Assembly: GCA_035317825.1 (NCBI GenBank)
Contig: DATHGB010000025.1
Coordinates: 36,671 to 100,670 of the forward strand
DNA from: Candidatus Saccharimonadales bacterium
GTDB taxonomy: Bacteria; Patescibacteriota; Saccharimonadia; Saccharimonadales; Saccharimonadaceae
Length of the DNA: 64,000 bases
Direction of reading: 5' to 3'
The notes beneath the pieces are model-generated. The model was not told the origin of the DNA. It did no database searches and saw only the letters and a program-made list of their open reading frames with translations. This document shows positions 1 through 9,014 of the stretch, one piece after another. A program made the position numbers and the translations under genes. Within the stretch, counting starts at the first letter, position 1, and each line of letters starts with the position of its first letter.

Positions 1-2
1 AG

Positions 3-173
3 TACCGCGTCACTGCCGATGGAGGCCGTGAGTACACGACGGAACTCCCTGAGCTCAGGTGGCTGGAGACGTACAACGTCGACCTCGTGCATTGGCGAGT
101 CCCGGGCATCAGCGTGCCCAAGATCGTCAAGGCGAACCCGGCGGCGGCGCAGCGCCCTGAGCTATGTCGATAG
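3..173 (+). CDS. C-terminal part of an unrecognised GC-rich accessory gene
   Basis: The frame is open from the left edge and stops with TAG at 171-173, giving the last 56 residues of a protein. Seen: GC-rich third positions (GTC, CTC, GAG, AAG) unlike the folate genes next door, and a perfect hairpin 25 bases downstream. The peptide contains WLETYNVDLVHWRVPG and ends PELCR. No family is recognised. Its base use and hairpin ending match the other short GC-rich genes of this window (for example at 25539 and 48289), so I infer it belongs to the same accessory class. The start lies outside the window. Confidence 0.5.
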   Translation, partial: YRVTADGGREYTTELPELRWLETYNVDLVHWRVPGISVPKIVKANPAAAQRPELCR

Positions 174-197
174 TCCGGTCCAGTCGTCGACACTTAT

Positions 198-227
198 GGT
201 CCTGTATATCTTCGGATATACAGGACC
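198..227 (+). terminator. Perfect hairpin with TTCG loop after the first gene
   Basis: A 13-bp perfect stem closes on a TTCG tetraloop. There is no strong T-run (only tcatttct follows), so termination is probable rather than certain. It also lies just past the end of folC, which comes from the other side, and could serve both genes. Confidence 0.6.
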
Positions 228-236
228 GAGTCATTT

Positions 237-1490
237 CTAGAGTAGTTTTTGTATATAAGGTCTAGCCAGGCTGACGAGATAGAGTGATCCGGTAATCAGC
301 AAAATCTTTTCCGGCCGTTCAAGTAGTGCTTGGACGGCTTTTCCAATATCTGGCTGCTGCTCGACGCCCGGATAATCCAGTTTACGCGCAAGTTCTTCGG
401 TCTTGCCCGACTCGACCGAATGGCGGCTTTTCAGGTCCTGGCCTGCATAAAATGATGGGATGATAAGGTATGAAGCTAAGGGTTGGAGGATGGCAAGCGT
501 TGAAAAAATCTTGGTGTCGGGTGCTTCGACAATGTTTGCAAGGACTGCTGCTGGTTCGGAATATTTTAGGCTGAACGTTTGGTAAAGCATCTCCATTTTT
601 TGGGGGTTATGAGCGCCATCCAGAATAATTGTTTTGTCATTCCACGCGTAGACTTCAAAGCGGCCTGGAGGTGTTTCGTGGGCTACTTCATCAAGTTCCG
701 TATAACTTAATTCTTCAAGGTCATCGCGTTTTCGTACGTAATGAAAAGCTGCAAGCGCTAATGAAAAATTCCGCCTTTGAAATTCGGGCAGTGCTGATGG
801 CGTCATCGTGAATTTTACAGTTTCCAGAGTCGCCTTTTTCTTCTTGGCTGCCTCTTTGATAACGTCTAGGATCTCTTTATCTTGATTTTGAACGATGACG
901 TGATTTTTTGCTTGGATAATACCCGCTTTTTGGACCGCGATCTTAGTAGTCGTATTGCCCAGGATTTCCGTGTGGTCAAGGCCTATATCGCTAATCACGC
1001 AAACCTTGTCTTCCCTGCGTATCGTATTAGTCGAATCTAAAAGCCCGCCAAGGCCAGTTTCGATAACCGCATAATCCACCTTCTCTTTTGCGAACACCCA
1101 GTACGCAAATGCAATAAGGAGTTCAAAATAGGTTGGGTGAAGTTCGCTCTGGTCAATAATATCGAGAAAATCATTTAAATAGACGAGGAATTTTTCGCTT
1201 TCAAGCGGCGTGCCGTCAATTTGAACCCGCTCGTTAATCGCCGTAATGTGTGGCGATACGGTCAGACCGGTACGCTGCCCTTTTGCCTGCAACATTCCAC
1301 GAATGAAATATGCCGTGGACGTTTTGCCTGATGTTCCGGCAATGTGAACGGATTTGAATTGTTCCTGCGGATTGCCTATAAGCTGGAGGATTTGTTCGGT
1401 ACGCTCCAGGTTGTACGATCCCTTCATATGCAAAGGTGAATACGCAAGAAGCGTTTCCATGGCTTCGTCTAAAGATTTTAGTTGTCTCAT
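237..1490 (-). CDS. folC: Dihydrofolate synthase / folylpolyglutamate synthase
   Basis: Mur-ligase-type ATP-dependent ligase that joins glutamate to dihydropteroate (and adds further glutamates to folates) in the cytoplasm. The 417-residue length is normal for the family. Visible motifs: the P-loop GTSGKTST near residues 52-59, the ETGLGG signature near 143 and the DGAHNP motif near 290 of the second domain. The ATG overlaps the folP stop as ATGA (1487-1490), so the two are translationally coupled. It is the last gene of a leftward HD-folP-folC set. FolC together with FolP suggests the cell finishes folate from a pterin precursor; no other pterin-synthesis genes are in view. Confidence 0.93.
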   Translation of the reverse strand: MRQLKSLDEAMETLLAYSPLHMKGSYNLERTEQILQLIGNPQEQFKSVHIAGTSGKTSTAYFIRGMLQAKGQRTGLTVSPHITAINERVQIDGTPLESEKFLVYLNDFLDIIDQSELHPTYFELLIAFAYWVFAKEKVDYAVIETGLGGLLDSTNTIRREDKVCVISDIGLDHTEILGNTTTKIAVQKAGIIQAKNHVIVQNQDKEILDVIKEAAKKKKATLETVKFTMTPSALPEFQRRNFSLALAAFHYVRKRDDLEELSYTELDEVAHETPPGRFEVYAWNDKTIILDGAHNPQKMEMLYQTFSLKYSEPAAVLANIVEAPDTKIFSTLAILQPLASYLIIPSFYAGQDLKSRHSVESGKTEELARKLDYPGVEQQPDIGKAVQALLERPEKILLITGSLYLVSLARPYIQKLL

Positions 1491-2314
1491 AGGGTAATTT
1501 TCCGGCTTCCGGTGATTGCCTCGGTAACTATACGGGTTTGGACTGCGGATGCGACGTCATGAACGCGGACGATATCGACGCCGCCCATCATCGCAAGGGA
1601 TTGTACGACGACCGTACCAACCGCCCGGTCTACTACGGGCGCAGGCTCACCGTTAACTGCGAGTGCTTTGCCGATAAAGCTTTTATTGGATGCCCCGTAT
1701 AGCACCCGGTAGCCCTTCCCTGTGAACTCTTGTATGTGATGAGTCAGTTCAAAACTTTGGCTGGCAGTTTTTGCAAAGCCAATACCCGGATCAAGAATAA
1801 TATTTTCTTTTTTAATGCCGGCTTCTACTAGTTTTTCAGCTTGGTTAAATAAAAACGTTTTAGCGGCAGATACGACGCCTTCAGGGTAATCAGTCAGCCT
1901 GCTCATTGTTTCGGGCGTGCCACGCATGTGCATGATAACTACCTGGCAGCCTGAATTTTTAACAAACTCGATCATTGCTGGGTCGGCACATCCGGTAATG
2001 TCATTTACGATCGTTGCCCCGGCTTTTAGCGCGGCTTCGGCGACGGCAGGCTTGAACGTATCGACAGAAATGGGCTTATCGGTCAGTTGCCTAGCGATGG
2101 TAACCGCAGGGACGACGCGCCTGATTTCTTCTTCGATATCAATAATAACCGCTCCGGGTCGTGTGCTTTGGCCGCCGATATCTAATAGGTCAGCTCCTTG
2201 ATCGAGTGCTGTTTGAATATGGTTTTTAAGCGGTTCTTCGTCGCTAACCGTAATGCCGTCACCTGCGAATGAATCAGGCGAGGTATTGATAATGGCCATG
2301 ATCTGAGTAGACAT
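1487..2314 (-). CDS. folP: Dihydropteroate synthase
   Basis: TIM-barrel enzyme that condenses p-aminobenzoate with pterin pyrophosphate, the step before FolC. Motifs in order: INTSPDSF near the N-terminus, DIGGQSTRPGA (pterin/PABA loop), NDITG, MHMRGTP, DPGIGFAKT, and GASNKSFIG, the place of the family's usual SRKSFIG. I chose the ATG at 2314 because the protein then begins MSTQIMAIINTSPDSF, as is usual; a GTG six codons upstream (2332) is the alternative. The stop overlaps the folC start. About 40 bases separate it from the upstream HD-domain gene, so one transcript is likely. Confidence 0.92.
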   Translation of the reverse strand: MSTQIMAIINTSPDSFAGDGITVSDEEPLKNHIQTALDQGADLLDIGGQSTRPGAVIIDIEEEIRRVVPAVTIARQLTDKPISVDTFKPAVAEAALKAGATIVNDITGCADPAMIEFVKNSGCQVVIMHMRGTPETMSRLTDYPEGVVSAAKTFLFNQAEKLVEAGIKKENIILDPGIGFAKTASQSFELTHHIQEFTGKGYRVLYGASNKSFIGKALAVNGEPAPVVDRAVGTVVVQSLAMMGGVDIVRVHDVASAVQTRIVTEAITGSRKITL

Positions 2315-2353
2315 GTATTTAGTGTACTCCACAGTTATTGTTGGATGTAGCCT

Positions 2354-3196
2354 TTAGAGCTTAACTGTTTGCTTTTCTATCATTTTGTCCGAAGATTCGG
2401 AGCTGATCTCGTAATAGTCCACGAAATCGTTTATAAAAGTAAACTTCTTTGCCCATTTTAAGAGTTCATTGATTGAAGAGTCGCGAACATTATCGCGAAG
2501 ATGTTCGAGCTGCGGCCTGTAGATAGTCTCGGGTTCTCTTTCAAGAGTTTGGTCAGCCACTGTTGCTGTGTTGTAGGATTGGAAGGTGTGAGCAGCTTCA
2601 AAAAGGTCATGAAGAACAGATTCTTCCCCGTGAGAGATAATTTTCTCAACGCGCTGCAGAACCTCAATAGAAACATCAGGAAATAGGCGTAGATACAACG
2701 CGATTCTGACCTGCGCTTCAACGTCTCGATCAGCATCGGTTTTGTTGCCAAAAGGTATATCACCTACTACTGCGCCCACTTCTTGTTCAATTGTTTCATG
2801 AGTGACTTCACCCATGTCGTGAATCATAGCGGCAAGCATCAGGATGCCCACCTCTTCTTCTGTGATGGGCAGTTCGCCTTTTGTGATACGTTCAGTCTCA
2901 AGAATTTGCGCAAGAAATACACCCAGTTGAAGTTGGTGTAGTAGTGGGTCAACATCCATGCCAAGGTGACGGAGTTTCGTTTCTCTGTCGTACTCCTGCC
3001 TAGGGAATCTAAGTGGTTGCTGGCGTATATGCTGTCCGTACGGACTTGTCGCGGTACGTTTAAAAAGAGTGTCGACGCGAATCCCGCCGCCCATTCTAGA
3101 CTTTACGGTTGAGGCAAAGTATTGTTCAAGCTCGCCTCGTTCTACCTCAAGGAGTTGTTCATATTCGTCGTATCTGTCGTTTAGTCGCTCAGTCAT
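2354..3196 (-). CDS. HD-domain putative phosphohydrolase
   Basis: A 280-residue protein with an HD-type metal-binding core: His87 in LLHQL, His126-Asp127 in MIHDMGE, and His133 just after. HD proteins are mostly metal-dependent phosphohydrolases, often on nucleotides; the substrate here cannot be read from sequence. The first 80 residues are charged and probably helical. It is the first gene of the leftward set that continues with folP and folC, which may be operon co-location only. Its start faces the divergent secreted-protein gene at 3307 across about 110 bases. Confidence 0.7.
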   Translation of the reverse strand: MTERLNDRYDEYEQLLEVERGELEQYFASTVKSRMGGGIRVDTLFKRTATSPYGQHIRQQPLRFPRQEYDRETKLRHLGMDVDPLLHQLQLGVFLAQILETERITKGELPITEEEVGILMLAAMIHDMGEVTHETIEQEVGAVVGDIPFGNKTDADRDVEAQVRIALYLRLFPDVSIEVLQRVEKIISHGEESVLHDLFEAAHTFQSYNTATVADQTLEREPETIYRPQLEHLRDNVRDSSINELLKWAKKFTFINDFVDYYEISSESSDKMIEKQTVKL

Positions 3197-3306
3197 CAGA
3201 GCTTATTAAAGCATGTATATGTCAAGTGCGCAATTATTTAGTACGAAGAAACTATTCTGCGCTTACTGGCGCAAGCAGTCATCTAAACTGATATACTATA
3301 AGCACT

Positions 3307-3870
3307 ATGTTATCTAGGATTAATGTGCGGGAGCTTAGGATATTCGTTGCTTTGGCAGTTCTTGTAGGATTGTTAGCCTCCCCTGCTTATGTGGCTGCCT
3401 CGCCATTTGGCCAGGGGAAATTTGGTGCTGACGTTCCGTTTGGATCGGCAACAAGTATCTCGATTAATTTAAGTGGTGATGTACCGATTGCCCTGACGCC
3501 TGGCGGAGGTAATTTCAGCGGAACGGGTTCGCACGTCGTGACGGTTACCTCTACCGATGTGGTTGGGTATTATTTGTATGCGCATACGACGAGTGGAACG
3601 AGCATGACAAGCGGAGCGGCTTCAATTCCTGCTAGCTCAAATACATCCGCTGGATCTCTGTCTGTTGGCTCTTGGGGATACAACACGACTGGCTCAACGA
3701 CAAACTTTTTAGGAATGCCTGCAACGAGTGTTGCGATAAAAGATGCCATCGGGCCGTATAAAAACGGAGATCCTACGACCGTAACGTACGGGGCTCTCGC
3801 GAGTGGTACGCAGGAAGCGGGTTCGTACTCAGTTGCTGTCACGTATACCGCAGTCGCTAAAAATCAGTGA
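3307..3870 (+). CDS. Small secreted surface protein
   Basis: A 187-residue protein with a clear Sec signal peptide: MLSRINVREL, then the hydrophobic stretch IFVALAVLVGLLASPAYVAA with cleavage likely after AYVAA or AASP. The mature part is rich in Ser, Thr and Gly and looks beta-structured; no known domain is recognised. A TATACT box at 3292-3297 ends nine bases before the ATG, so the mRNA is probably leaderless. Its 3' end overlaps by seven bases the convergent DUF916-like gene. The pairing of a small secreted protein with a DUF916-like protein recurs at 9227-11346, which suggests a shared job at the cell surface (inference). Confidence 0.6.
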   Translation: MLSRINVRELRIFVALAVLVGLLASPAYVAASPFGQGKFGADVPFGSATSISINLSGDVPIALTPGGGNFSGTGSHVVTVTSTDVVGYYLYAHTTSGTSMTSGAASIPASSNTSAGSLSVGSWGYNTTGSTTNFLGMPATSVAIKDAIGPYKNGDPTTVTYGALASGTQEAGSYSVAVTYTAVAKNQ

Positions 3871-4733
3871 TCTTTCCTGAGCCGCCTTTTTCGTCGTAAC
3901 AGTACGATAGCCAGCCAGATAGTTCCCCCTAGGGTTACCCAGAACCAAATGGGAACGTAGGCAATATATTTCTTTTTCTCCGTATATTGGCCCTCTTCGT
4001 TTCTATACCCGTAGGTAGCTTGGTAAATACCTGGTATCGCAGGGGGCTGAATGGTTGTTTCTACTGACCGTATCGTCTGAGGCAGGAGTACGTGTGCTAC
4101 CTCATTCCTTTTCTGGTCTAAAAACCAACCCGACAGTTTACCTGAGATATATACGAAGAAGTGGGTGTTGCCGGTATTCTTAATATTTAAATGGAGCGGA
4201 ATCGAGCCGCTAAACGTGATGAGTGGTAACGTGTCGGAAACAATCTCACTCGTCTTTTTGAGTTTCCCATCGACAGTGGCATATAGAATTAACGCGGTCC
4301 GCACCTGTTTTCCTGGACTGATCGTTGCCGAGGCGAAAATACTGAAATAGTGACCACCAGGACTAGCCCCTATTGGAGGATTGATGCTATAGGTAACCGT
4401 TTGGCTTGTTTTTGGCGCAAGGTCAACCTGTGTTTTTGAAAGCTTTACCCAATCTTCTTTGGGCGCGCTAAAGTTGTAGTCATACGTATAATCCGCGAGC
4501 GAGAATTGTCCGACGGAAAGGACCACTTTCATGGGAGCGTCGTTAAGATTCCCAACCGTAAAAGTACCAGTAGCTGCTTTGCCGGCGGCAACGTTCAGAT
4601 ACTGCCGGGGCGGCGTAACAAAAAGGCCCTTTGGCTGTTCGGCTACGGGTGGCGTGACGGCCGATACGGGTGGTCCGATGGCAAAAGTAAAAATAAATAC
4701 TGCTAAGAAAAATATGCTTAGCAGGCGCTTCAT
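3864..4733 (-). CDS. DUF916-like membrane-anchored surface protein
   Basis: A 289-residue exported protein. N-terminal signal peptide (MKRLLSIFFLAVFIFTF), then the pattern FVTPPRQYLNVAAGKAATG of DUF916 / WxL-binding-type proteins: an Ig-like fold with a second Ig-like half. It ends in one membrane helix (about residues 262-280) followed by the basic tail RRKRRLRKDH. In Gram-positive bacteria such proteins help hold partner proteins at the cell wall; transferring that role here is inference. It resembles the paralogue at 9227-10279 in layout. The methyltransferase gene upstream ends three bases before its start, so they probably share a transcript. Confidence 0.65.
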   Translation of the reverse strand: MKRLLSIFFLAVFIFTFAIGPPVSAVTPPVAEQPKGLFVTPPRQYLNVAAGKAATGTFTVGNLNDAPMKVVLSVGQFSLADYTYDYNFSAPKEDWVKLSKTQVDLAPKTSQTVTYSINPPIGASPGGHYFSIFASATISPGKQVRTALILYATVDGKLKKTSEIVSDTLPLITFSGSIPLHLNIKNTGNTHFFVYISGKLSGWFLDQKRNEVAHVLLPQTIRSVETTIQPPAIPGIYQATYGYRNEEGQYTEKKKYIAYVPIWFWVTLGGTIWLAIVLLRRKRRLRKDH

Positions 4734-4736
4734 GAT

Positions 4737-5348
4737 TTACGCGGTCTCTGGGCGCTTGATGAGCTGTACTTGGATATCTGAAATGACGTTGATGTAGTGT
4801 TTAATCGCGAATGCTTGGGTCTCTTGATTCCGGTTTTGCCATTCGGGTGTCATGACGTAGCCATAGTTAAAATCAAAATCACATGATACAGGGTAATGGT
4901 CGAGCTTGTTATCAATGCGCCATTGCTTATTGACGTACAAAAAGCTGGATTCAGAAATAGCTCGCTGATGTGTCGGATCTTGCCATGCGCGCATGCTTGA
5001 GTAATAAGGGCAGACAATTCGGGCGAACCCTTTTATTGGAATATTTGGGTTAGCAGGATCGAATTCGGCAGGTTTTAGGATACGATAAATTTCGTCGAAA
5101 AATTGAAAAAACGGATCATCGCGGCTGTCCCCGTGTGGGATATGCTCAACGAAATTTGAACATTCAATTTCGTCAACCGAGTTGTCAGCAAATTGAGTCC
5201 AAGGAAATGTCATTAGATCTTGAACGTAATCGGCGTCATCTGTCTTAACGATGTCGACGCCCTTAAATCCTTCGGGTTTGTTGCCACCACAGGCTAGCGA
5301 AAGCCTTAAAACTGTATCTTTATTAGTAGATTGCTTGGATTTTGGCAT
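4737..5348 (-). CDS. SAM-dependent methyltransferase-like protein, phage-type
   Basis: A 203-residue class I methyltransferase-like protein. LSLACGGNKPEGFKGVDI near the N-terminus is the SAM-binding motif I region and ends in an acidic residue; NFVEHIPHG and IYRILKPAE match the later motifs (V[EH]H, L[KR]PGG-like). Small enzymes of this style are common next to glycosyltransferase genes and in phages. The gene is followed by a DUF916-like gene and preceded two bases away by an endonuclease VII gene, forming a close leftward set with the glycosyltransferase and tail-fibre-like genes. The substrate is unknown; modification of a surface glycan or fibre is a reasonable guess. Confidence 0.6.
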   Translation of the reverse strand: MPKSKQSTNKDTVLRLSLACGGNKPEGFKGVDIVKTDDADYVQDLMTFPWTQFADNSVDEIECSNFVEHIPHGDSRDDPFFQFFDEIYRILKPAEFDPANPNIPIKGFARIVCPYYSSMRAWQDPTHQRAISESSFLYVNKQWRIDNKLDHYPVSCDFDFNYGYVMTPEWQNRNQETQAFAIKHYINVISDIQVQLIKRPETA

Positions 5349-5349
5349 A

Positions 5350-5805
5350 TTATTCCTTTATTAGTTTTAGGTATGTGGCAAACTTATCTAAACCGACTGC
5401 TTCAATTCTGCCTAGTATAGTATTACAGGACACGCACAGCAATCCTCTTATCTGTCCAGTTGTATGTGAGTGGTCAACATGTAGTCCTCTGATTTTCCCC
5501 GCTTTAGGAATTCTGCCGCACAATCTGCATTGACCATTTTGAGCTATAGTCATTGCTTCAAATTGCTCTAAAGTTAAACCATACTTGTATTTAATGTGCT
5601 GAATCTTTTGTCTTGCGTTTACGGCTGTTTTATTTCTATGATGATATTCGCGACGAGCTGCGTTACTCTTTTCTTGGTTCTTTGCTCTCCACTTTCTCAT
5701 ATAAAGTCTACGTTTTTCTTTTTGACTTTCCGTTTTTGCGTATTCCCTTTTTCTCTCCCGGTATGCTTCTAAGTCTTTTAGTCTATGTTTCTGACTCTTA
5801 TTCAT
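5350..5805 (-). CDS. Recombination endonuclease VII-like HNH nuclease
   Basis: A 151-residue nuclease. The first 70 residues are very basic and coiled. The C-terminal half carries two zinc-binding pairs, CRLCG and CVSCN, around HVDHSHTTG, the usual layout of endonuclease VII (T4 gp49-like) His-Me-finger enzymes. It cuts DNA, typically at branched junctions in phages, or acts as a free-standing homing endonuclease. It lies between a methyltransferase and a glycosyltransferase gene in the same direction, which fits an intruding homing-type gene in a phage-derived block. Confidence 0.8.
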   Translation of the reverse strand: MNKSQKHRLKDLEAYRERKREYAKTESQKEKRRLYMRKWRAKNQEKSNAARREYHHRNKTAVNARQKIQHIKYKYGLTLEQFEAMTIAQNGQCRLCGRIPKAGKIRGLHVDHSHTTGQIRGLLCVSCNTILGRIEAVGLDKFATYLKLIKE

Positions 5806-5834
5806 TACTACATTATCGTATCATGCAAACAGGC

Positions 5835-6560
5835 TCACCACATAATTTGAGCAGAAGCATCGTAGTGTCCAACTCGTACTCGTGAATCACAAGCGAATTT
5901 ATATCCAAGCTCACGGGCTTTTTGGAAGAACCATAAATCCTGGGTGTATACCTGCGTACCGACACCCGGTACGACTTCTTGCTTGGTTTTGAACCAGTTG
6001 CCGTAATCGAATCGTTTGTCTTTGAGCATTTCCGTACGGAATAGCGTAAAGCCCATACCTAATCCGTTGCACGGTGTGACTGTATCGGGTTGGGGTATCT
6101 GAGGGATGAAATTAAGAGGCATGACTGATGGGTCGCCGTAGCACATTGGCTGGCCGCCTTCACCTTTGGTCCAGTATAATCCACCAACAACGTCATATTC
6201 ATCTATGGCTTCGTATAATTTCACGAGTCCATCCGCCGGAGGCGCGTTATCCTCTTCGAGTGTCAAAATATATTTAAAGCTACTGAGGTCGGGATTTTCA
6301 AGGATCATTTTTAGCACGCTATTGTACGCTTCTCCAACTTCCATGCCTTCCATGAAGATCGGTCCAATAACCTTTTGGTTCATAGGGCGTATGAGCCCTT
6401 GCCAGTTTTGGACAATCCTGGCTGGAATAGAACCGCGCGTAGGACATACGATAATCGTCGAAAGATCGCGGTAAGTTTTTTCTTTTTCTAGCCGAGCGAC
6501 ATAATCGCTGGCATTATGAAAACCAACATCGTCGGGTACAAGAATTTGGGGCTTAGTCAT
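5835..6560 (-). CDS. Glycosyltransferase-like protein (GT-A fold), phage-type
   Basis: A 241-residue cytoplasmic protein resembling family-2-like glycosyltransferases found in phages and surface-polysaccharide loci. Seen: a Rossmann-like start (STIIVCPTRGSIPARIV), the acidic LTLEEDNAPPADG in the place of the metal-binding DxD, VVGGLYW, and a late GHYDASAQ that could supply catalytic or metal-binding groups. A TATAAT box (plus strand 6568-6573) ends seven bases before the ATG, indicating a leaderless start. The sugar and acceptor are unknown; the neighbouring fibre-like proteins are plausible acceptors. Confidence 0.55.
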   Translation of the reverse strand: MTKPQILVPDDVGFHNASDYVARLEKEKTYRDLSTIIVCPTRGSIPARIVQNWQGLIRPMNQKVIGPIFMEGMEVGEAYNSVLKMILENPDLSSFKYILTLEEDNAPPADGLVKLYEAIDEYDVVGGLYWTKGEGGQPMCYGDPSVMPLNFIPQIPQPDTVTPCNGLGMGFTLFRTEMLKDKRFDYGNWFKTKQEVVPGVGTQVYTQDLWFFQKARELGYKFACDSRVRVGHYDASAQIMW

Positions 6561-6685
6561 CTAACATATTATAAATGGTAATCGTATAAAACACCACAGA
6601 TAGAGCTAAGGAGTTAAGTGACCGATGCAGGTGCTGCCGTTGATGTATTTTTTTATTCGTACTCTAATATGATTACTTTTAGCTA

Positions 6686-8299
6686 TTAAAATGTTCCCGA
6701 GTAACGATTGTTAAGGATAACGTGCGGTATAAAGATGGCCATAGCGTGGTTGCGGTTAACCTGATTTGAACTTACGACCGTCGGTAGTACGCTAGAAGAA
6801 GCCGAGTATAGCCCATTCCAATAATTGCCTTGAGCTAATGTGGTAGCCGTGGCAACACTGACGCCAATCGTTCCGCCACGCTGTGCAGAAGTCATGTAGT
6901 TCTGGCCGATCCATGATAGAGGTGGGCCGAAGCCAGTCGAACGAATTAACAGGCCAAACACATATTCGCCTCCTTCTGCGAAAGCAGGCAATGAAGACCA
7001 TTGAGAGCTTACAAAGCTAAGCCAACGAGCGCTCTGATAGTTGGCAGAGTTACTTGTATTAGCGGTAAATCCCCAAGAAGTAGATGCTGAATTAAGAAGT
7101 GATAAATTAGTCACATTATCACTGTAAACTCCTATATGAACTGTCATGGTGTGTGATGAGGAAGATGAAGTGTTCATGTTGCCGCTCATATTCAGCAGAA
7201 CGGTATTGGCTGTAATATTTGCTGCGAAATTAGCATTCTCTTGATTGAGGCGTTGGAAGAATACGGAGTTGTTTGTAGTTCCTAGAACAGCAGTTCCACC
7301 ACGATCCATGTTCTGGTAAAAGTCCATTGTCTGCGCGCCACCACCTCCGCCAGCACCTGCTGAGATCGTAATAGTATTTCCGCCGGCATCTGTCGATTGA
7401 CTGAGAGTAATATTGTTGCCGCCTGCAAATACTACTTGGTTTGAGGCAGTCCCACTTGTCCCAGCGGTGTTACCAATATTGCTTATTCCAGCTGAAAACG
7501 CAGGCACACCCATGCTAATCGTTGAGCCGTTCGTAGAAATACTCAACGCGCCTGTTGCGGATAGGCTGGATGTTTGCGGGACAGAAAAGTTGAACGATTG
7601 TCCCGTTGTCGAGGCGATGGTCATCGCACCTCCGGCAACAGCAAGATTAGCAGTGCCACTTGTATATGTCGTCTGTGAATTGGCAAGTGCAATACCACCG
7701 CCTCCCCCTCCGGCACCACCAGAGATCTGAACAGAGCCATTGCTGTAGCCGACGCTTACCCCGCCTAGACCATTGAAAGTGAGACTGCGTGCATCAACTG
7801 TACCTGAATTAGTTTGTAGAGTGTTGCCAGTTACATTTATTCCAAGTGTCTGGTTCGTCTGTGAGGTAATACCGTTATGTGAAGCGTAGAACCCCTGTGT
7901 GCCCGTTGAGAAAGATATTCCGTTGCTATTAGCAAAAGTAGCTGTTTGAAATGTGAATGATCCATTGGCTGCGCTCAGTGCCTGATTGCTCTGAGAAGTT
8001 AAGCCGTTGTGCGAAGCGGTAATGACCGAGCCGGTCGTGAGGCCAAAACTAACACCATTTGAGTTCGAAAATTTTATGGCACTCATGTTGCTGGAGGAGT
8101 TGCTACCACTAACATTTATATTAGTTAGACCTCCGGCAGCACCGGAAATTGTAATGGCGTTTCCTGCTTGGCTAAGCGTAATATTGTTACCGCCAGCAAA
8201 AGTGAGCGTACCTGAAGAAACCAGTGCGCCTGCACCGGCCGTGTTGCCACCGATAGTGGCGTTGATACGGCCACCGTTCATTGGAGGAAGATACGTCAT
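6686..8299 (-). CDS. Large repeat-rich tail-fibre-like protein
   Basis: A 537-residue Ser/Thr/Asn/Gly-rich protein without signal peptide. The first 300 residues repeat a unit of the type NSNGVSFG...ITASHNG...NQ (three copies near residues 73, 122 and 175), with glycine-rich hinges; this pattern is common in phage tail-fibre and tail-spike proteins. The last 200 residues are non-repetitive and may be the receptor-binding tip. The following gene (8307-9011) is transcribed just before it, seven bases apart. It may be part of a phage tail remnant or a surface fibre used by the cell itself. Its frame is intact. Confidence 0.6.
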   Translation of the reverse strand: MTYLPPMNGGRINATIGGNTAGAGALVSSGTLTFAGGNNITLSQAGNAITISGAAGGLTNINVSGSNSSSNMSAIKFSNSNGVSFGLTTGSVITASHNGLTSQSNQALSAANGSFTFQTATFANSNGISFSTGTQGFYASHNGITSQTNQTLGINVTGNTLQTNSGTVDARSLTFNGLGGVSVGYSNGSVQISGGAGGGGGGIALANSQTTYTSGTANLAVAGGAMTIASTTGQSFNFSVPQTSSLSATGALSISTNGSTISMGVPAFSAGISNIGNTAGTSGTASNQVVFAGGNNITLSQSTDAGGNTITISAGAGGGGGAQTMDFYQNMDRGGTAVLGTTNNSVFFQRLNQENANFAANITANTVLLNMSGNMNTSSSSSHTMTVHIGVYSDNVTNLSLLNSASTSWGFTANTSNSANYQSARWLSFVSSQWSSLPAFAEGGEYVFGLLIRSTGFGPPLSWIGQNYMTSAQRGGTIGVSVATATTLAQGNYWNGLYSASSSVLPTVVSSNQVNRNHAMAIFIPHVILNNRYSGTF

Positions 8300-8306
8300 A
8301 GTCGTC

Positions 8307-9011
8307 TCATATTATATACCATGTGCTTCCGTCTGAGATAACTGTCAGCGACGTGTATTGAAGATCAAGTGATATGCTTGTCTGGCCATCGATCGTATCT
8401 GATCCAGAGCGCGCGACAGAGCAGGTATTTCCAGAACCGTCGATACGCTTAACGTAAAAGCGGTATCCGGAATTGGCAGAAGCTGTCGGCAAGGTAATCG
8501 CAACGTTTCCACTAGCGGCATTCGCGAATATGACGACGTCAGTACCTGCGATCGTATAGTTGCTTGTTTTGGTGCTGGTCGCTAGTGTCGCGTCGCTCCA
8601 TGCTGGCAACCCACCACTGACACGGAGTGTCTTCCCTGCTCCACCGGCAGCTAGGCGTACGAAGTTGCCGGACGAGTCGCGGTAGTAGGTGTCGCCTGTC
8701 GCGCCGGAGGAATCGTCATACAGGGCAACCTTCTTACGGACCGTACCGGTGGTGATGGTAAAGAATAGGCTATCGGTGTTAAATTCAGTTGCCCCTACTT
8801 CTGGGGCGCTTAAAAGCGTGCCTGATGTCAGTTTTAGAGGCGCTGTACCTGCCGTAGCGGTTCCTGCGCGGATCGTAACCGTTTCGTGCCCGCCGTTTTC
8901 CGTGGGGTTATCGGTATCATCGTTATAGTGTTCCTTCATGAGGAACTGGCGAATAATATCACCCCATACGCCGTCGTCACTGTTGACTATTGGTAATCGT
9001 TGCTCGGCCAT
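8307..9011 (-). CDS. Tail-fibre-like protein with the SDDG-WGD N-terminal motif
   Basis: A 234-residue protein. Its N-terminus follows the pattern RLPIxxSDDGxWGDxxxxxL, the same as the 644-residue protein at 18135-20069. The middle is Thr/Gly-rich; the C-terminal 80 residues (TSNYTIAGTDVVIFANAASG to the end STWYII) form a beta-rich module often seen at the ends of phage structural proteins. There is no signal peptide. It is transcribed between the small twin-arginine-like protein at 9015 and the fibre-like protein at 6686. The shared N-terminal motif suggests a common docking base (inference). Confidence 0.6.
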   Translation of the reverse strand: MAEQRLPIVNSDDGVWGDIIRQFLMKEHYNDDTDNPTENGGHETVTIRAGTATAGTAPLKLTSGTLLSAPEVGATEFNTDSLFFTITTGTVRKKVALYDDSSGATGDTYYRDSSGNFVRLAAGGAGKTLRVSGGLPAWSDATLATSTKTSNYTIAGTDVVIFANAASGNVAITLPTASANSGYRFYVKRIDGSGNTCSVARSGSDTIDGQTSISLDLQYTSLTVISDGSTWYII

Positions 9012-9014
9012 ACG

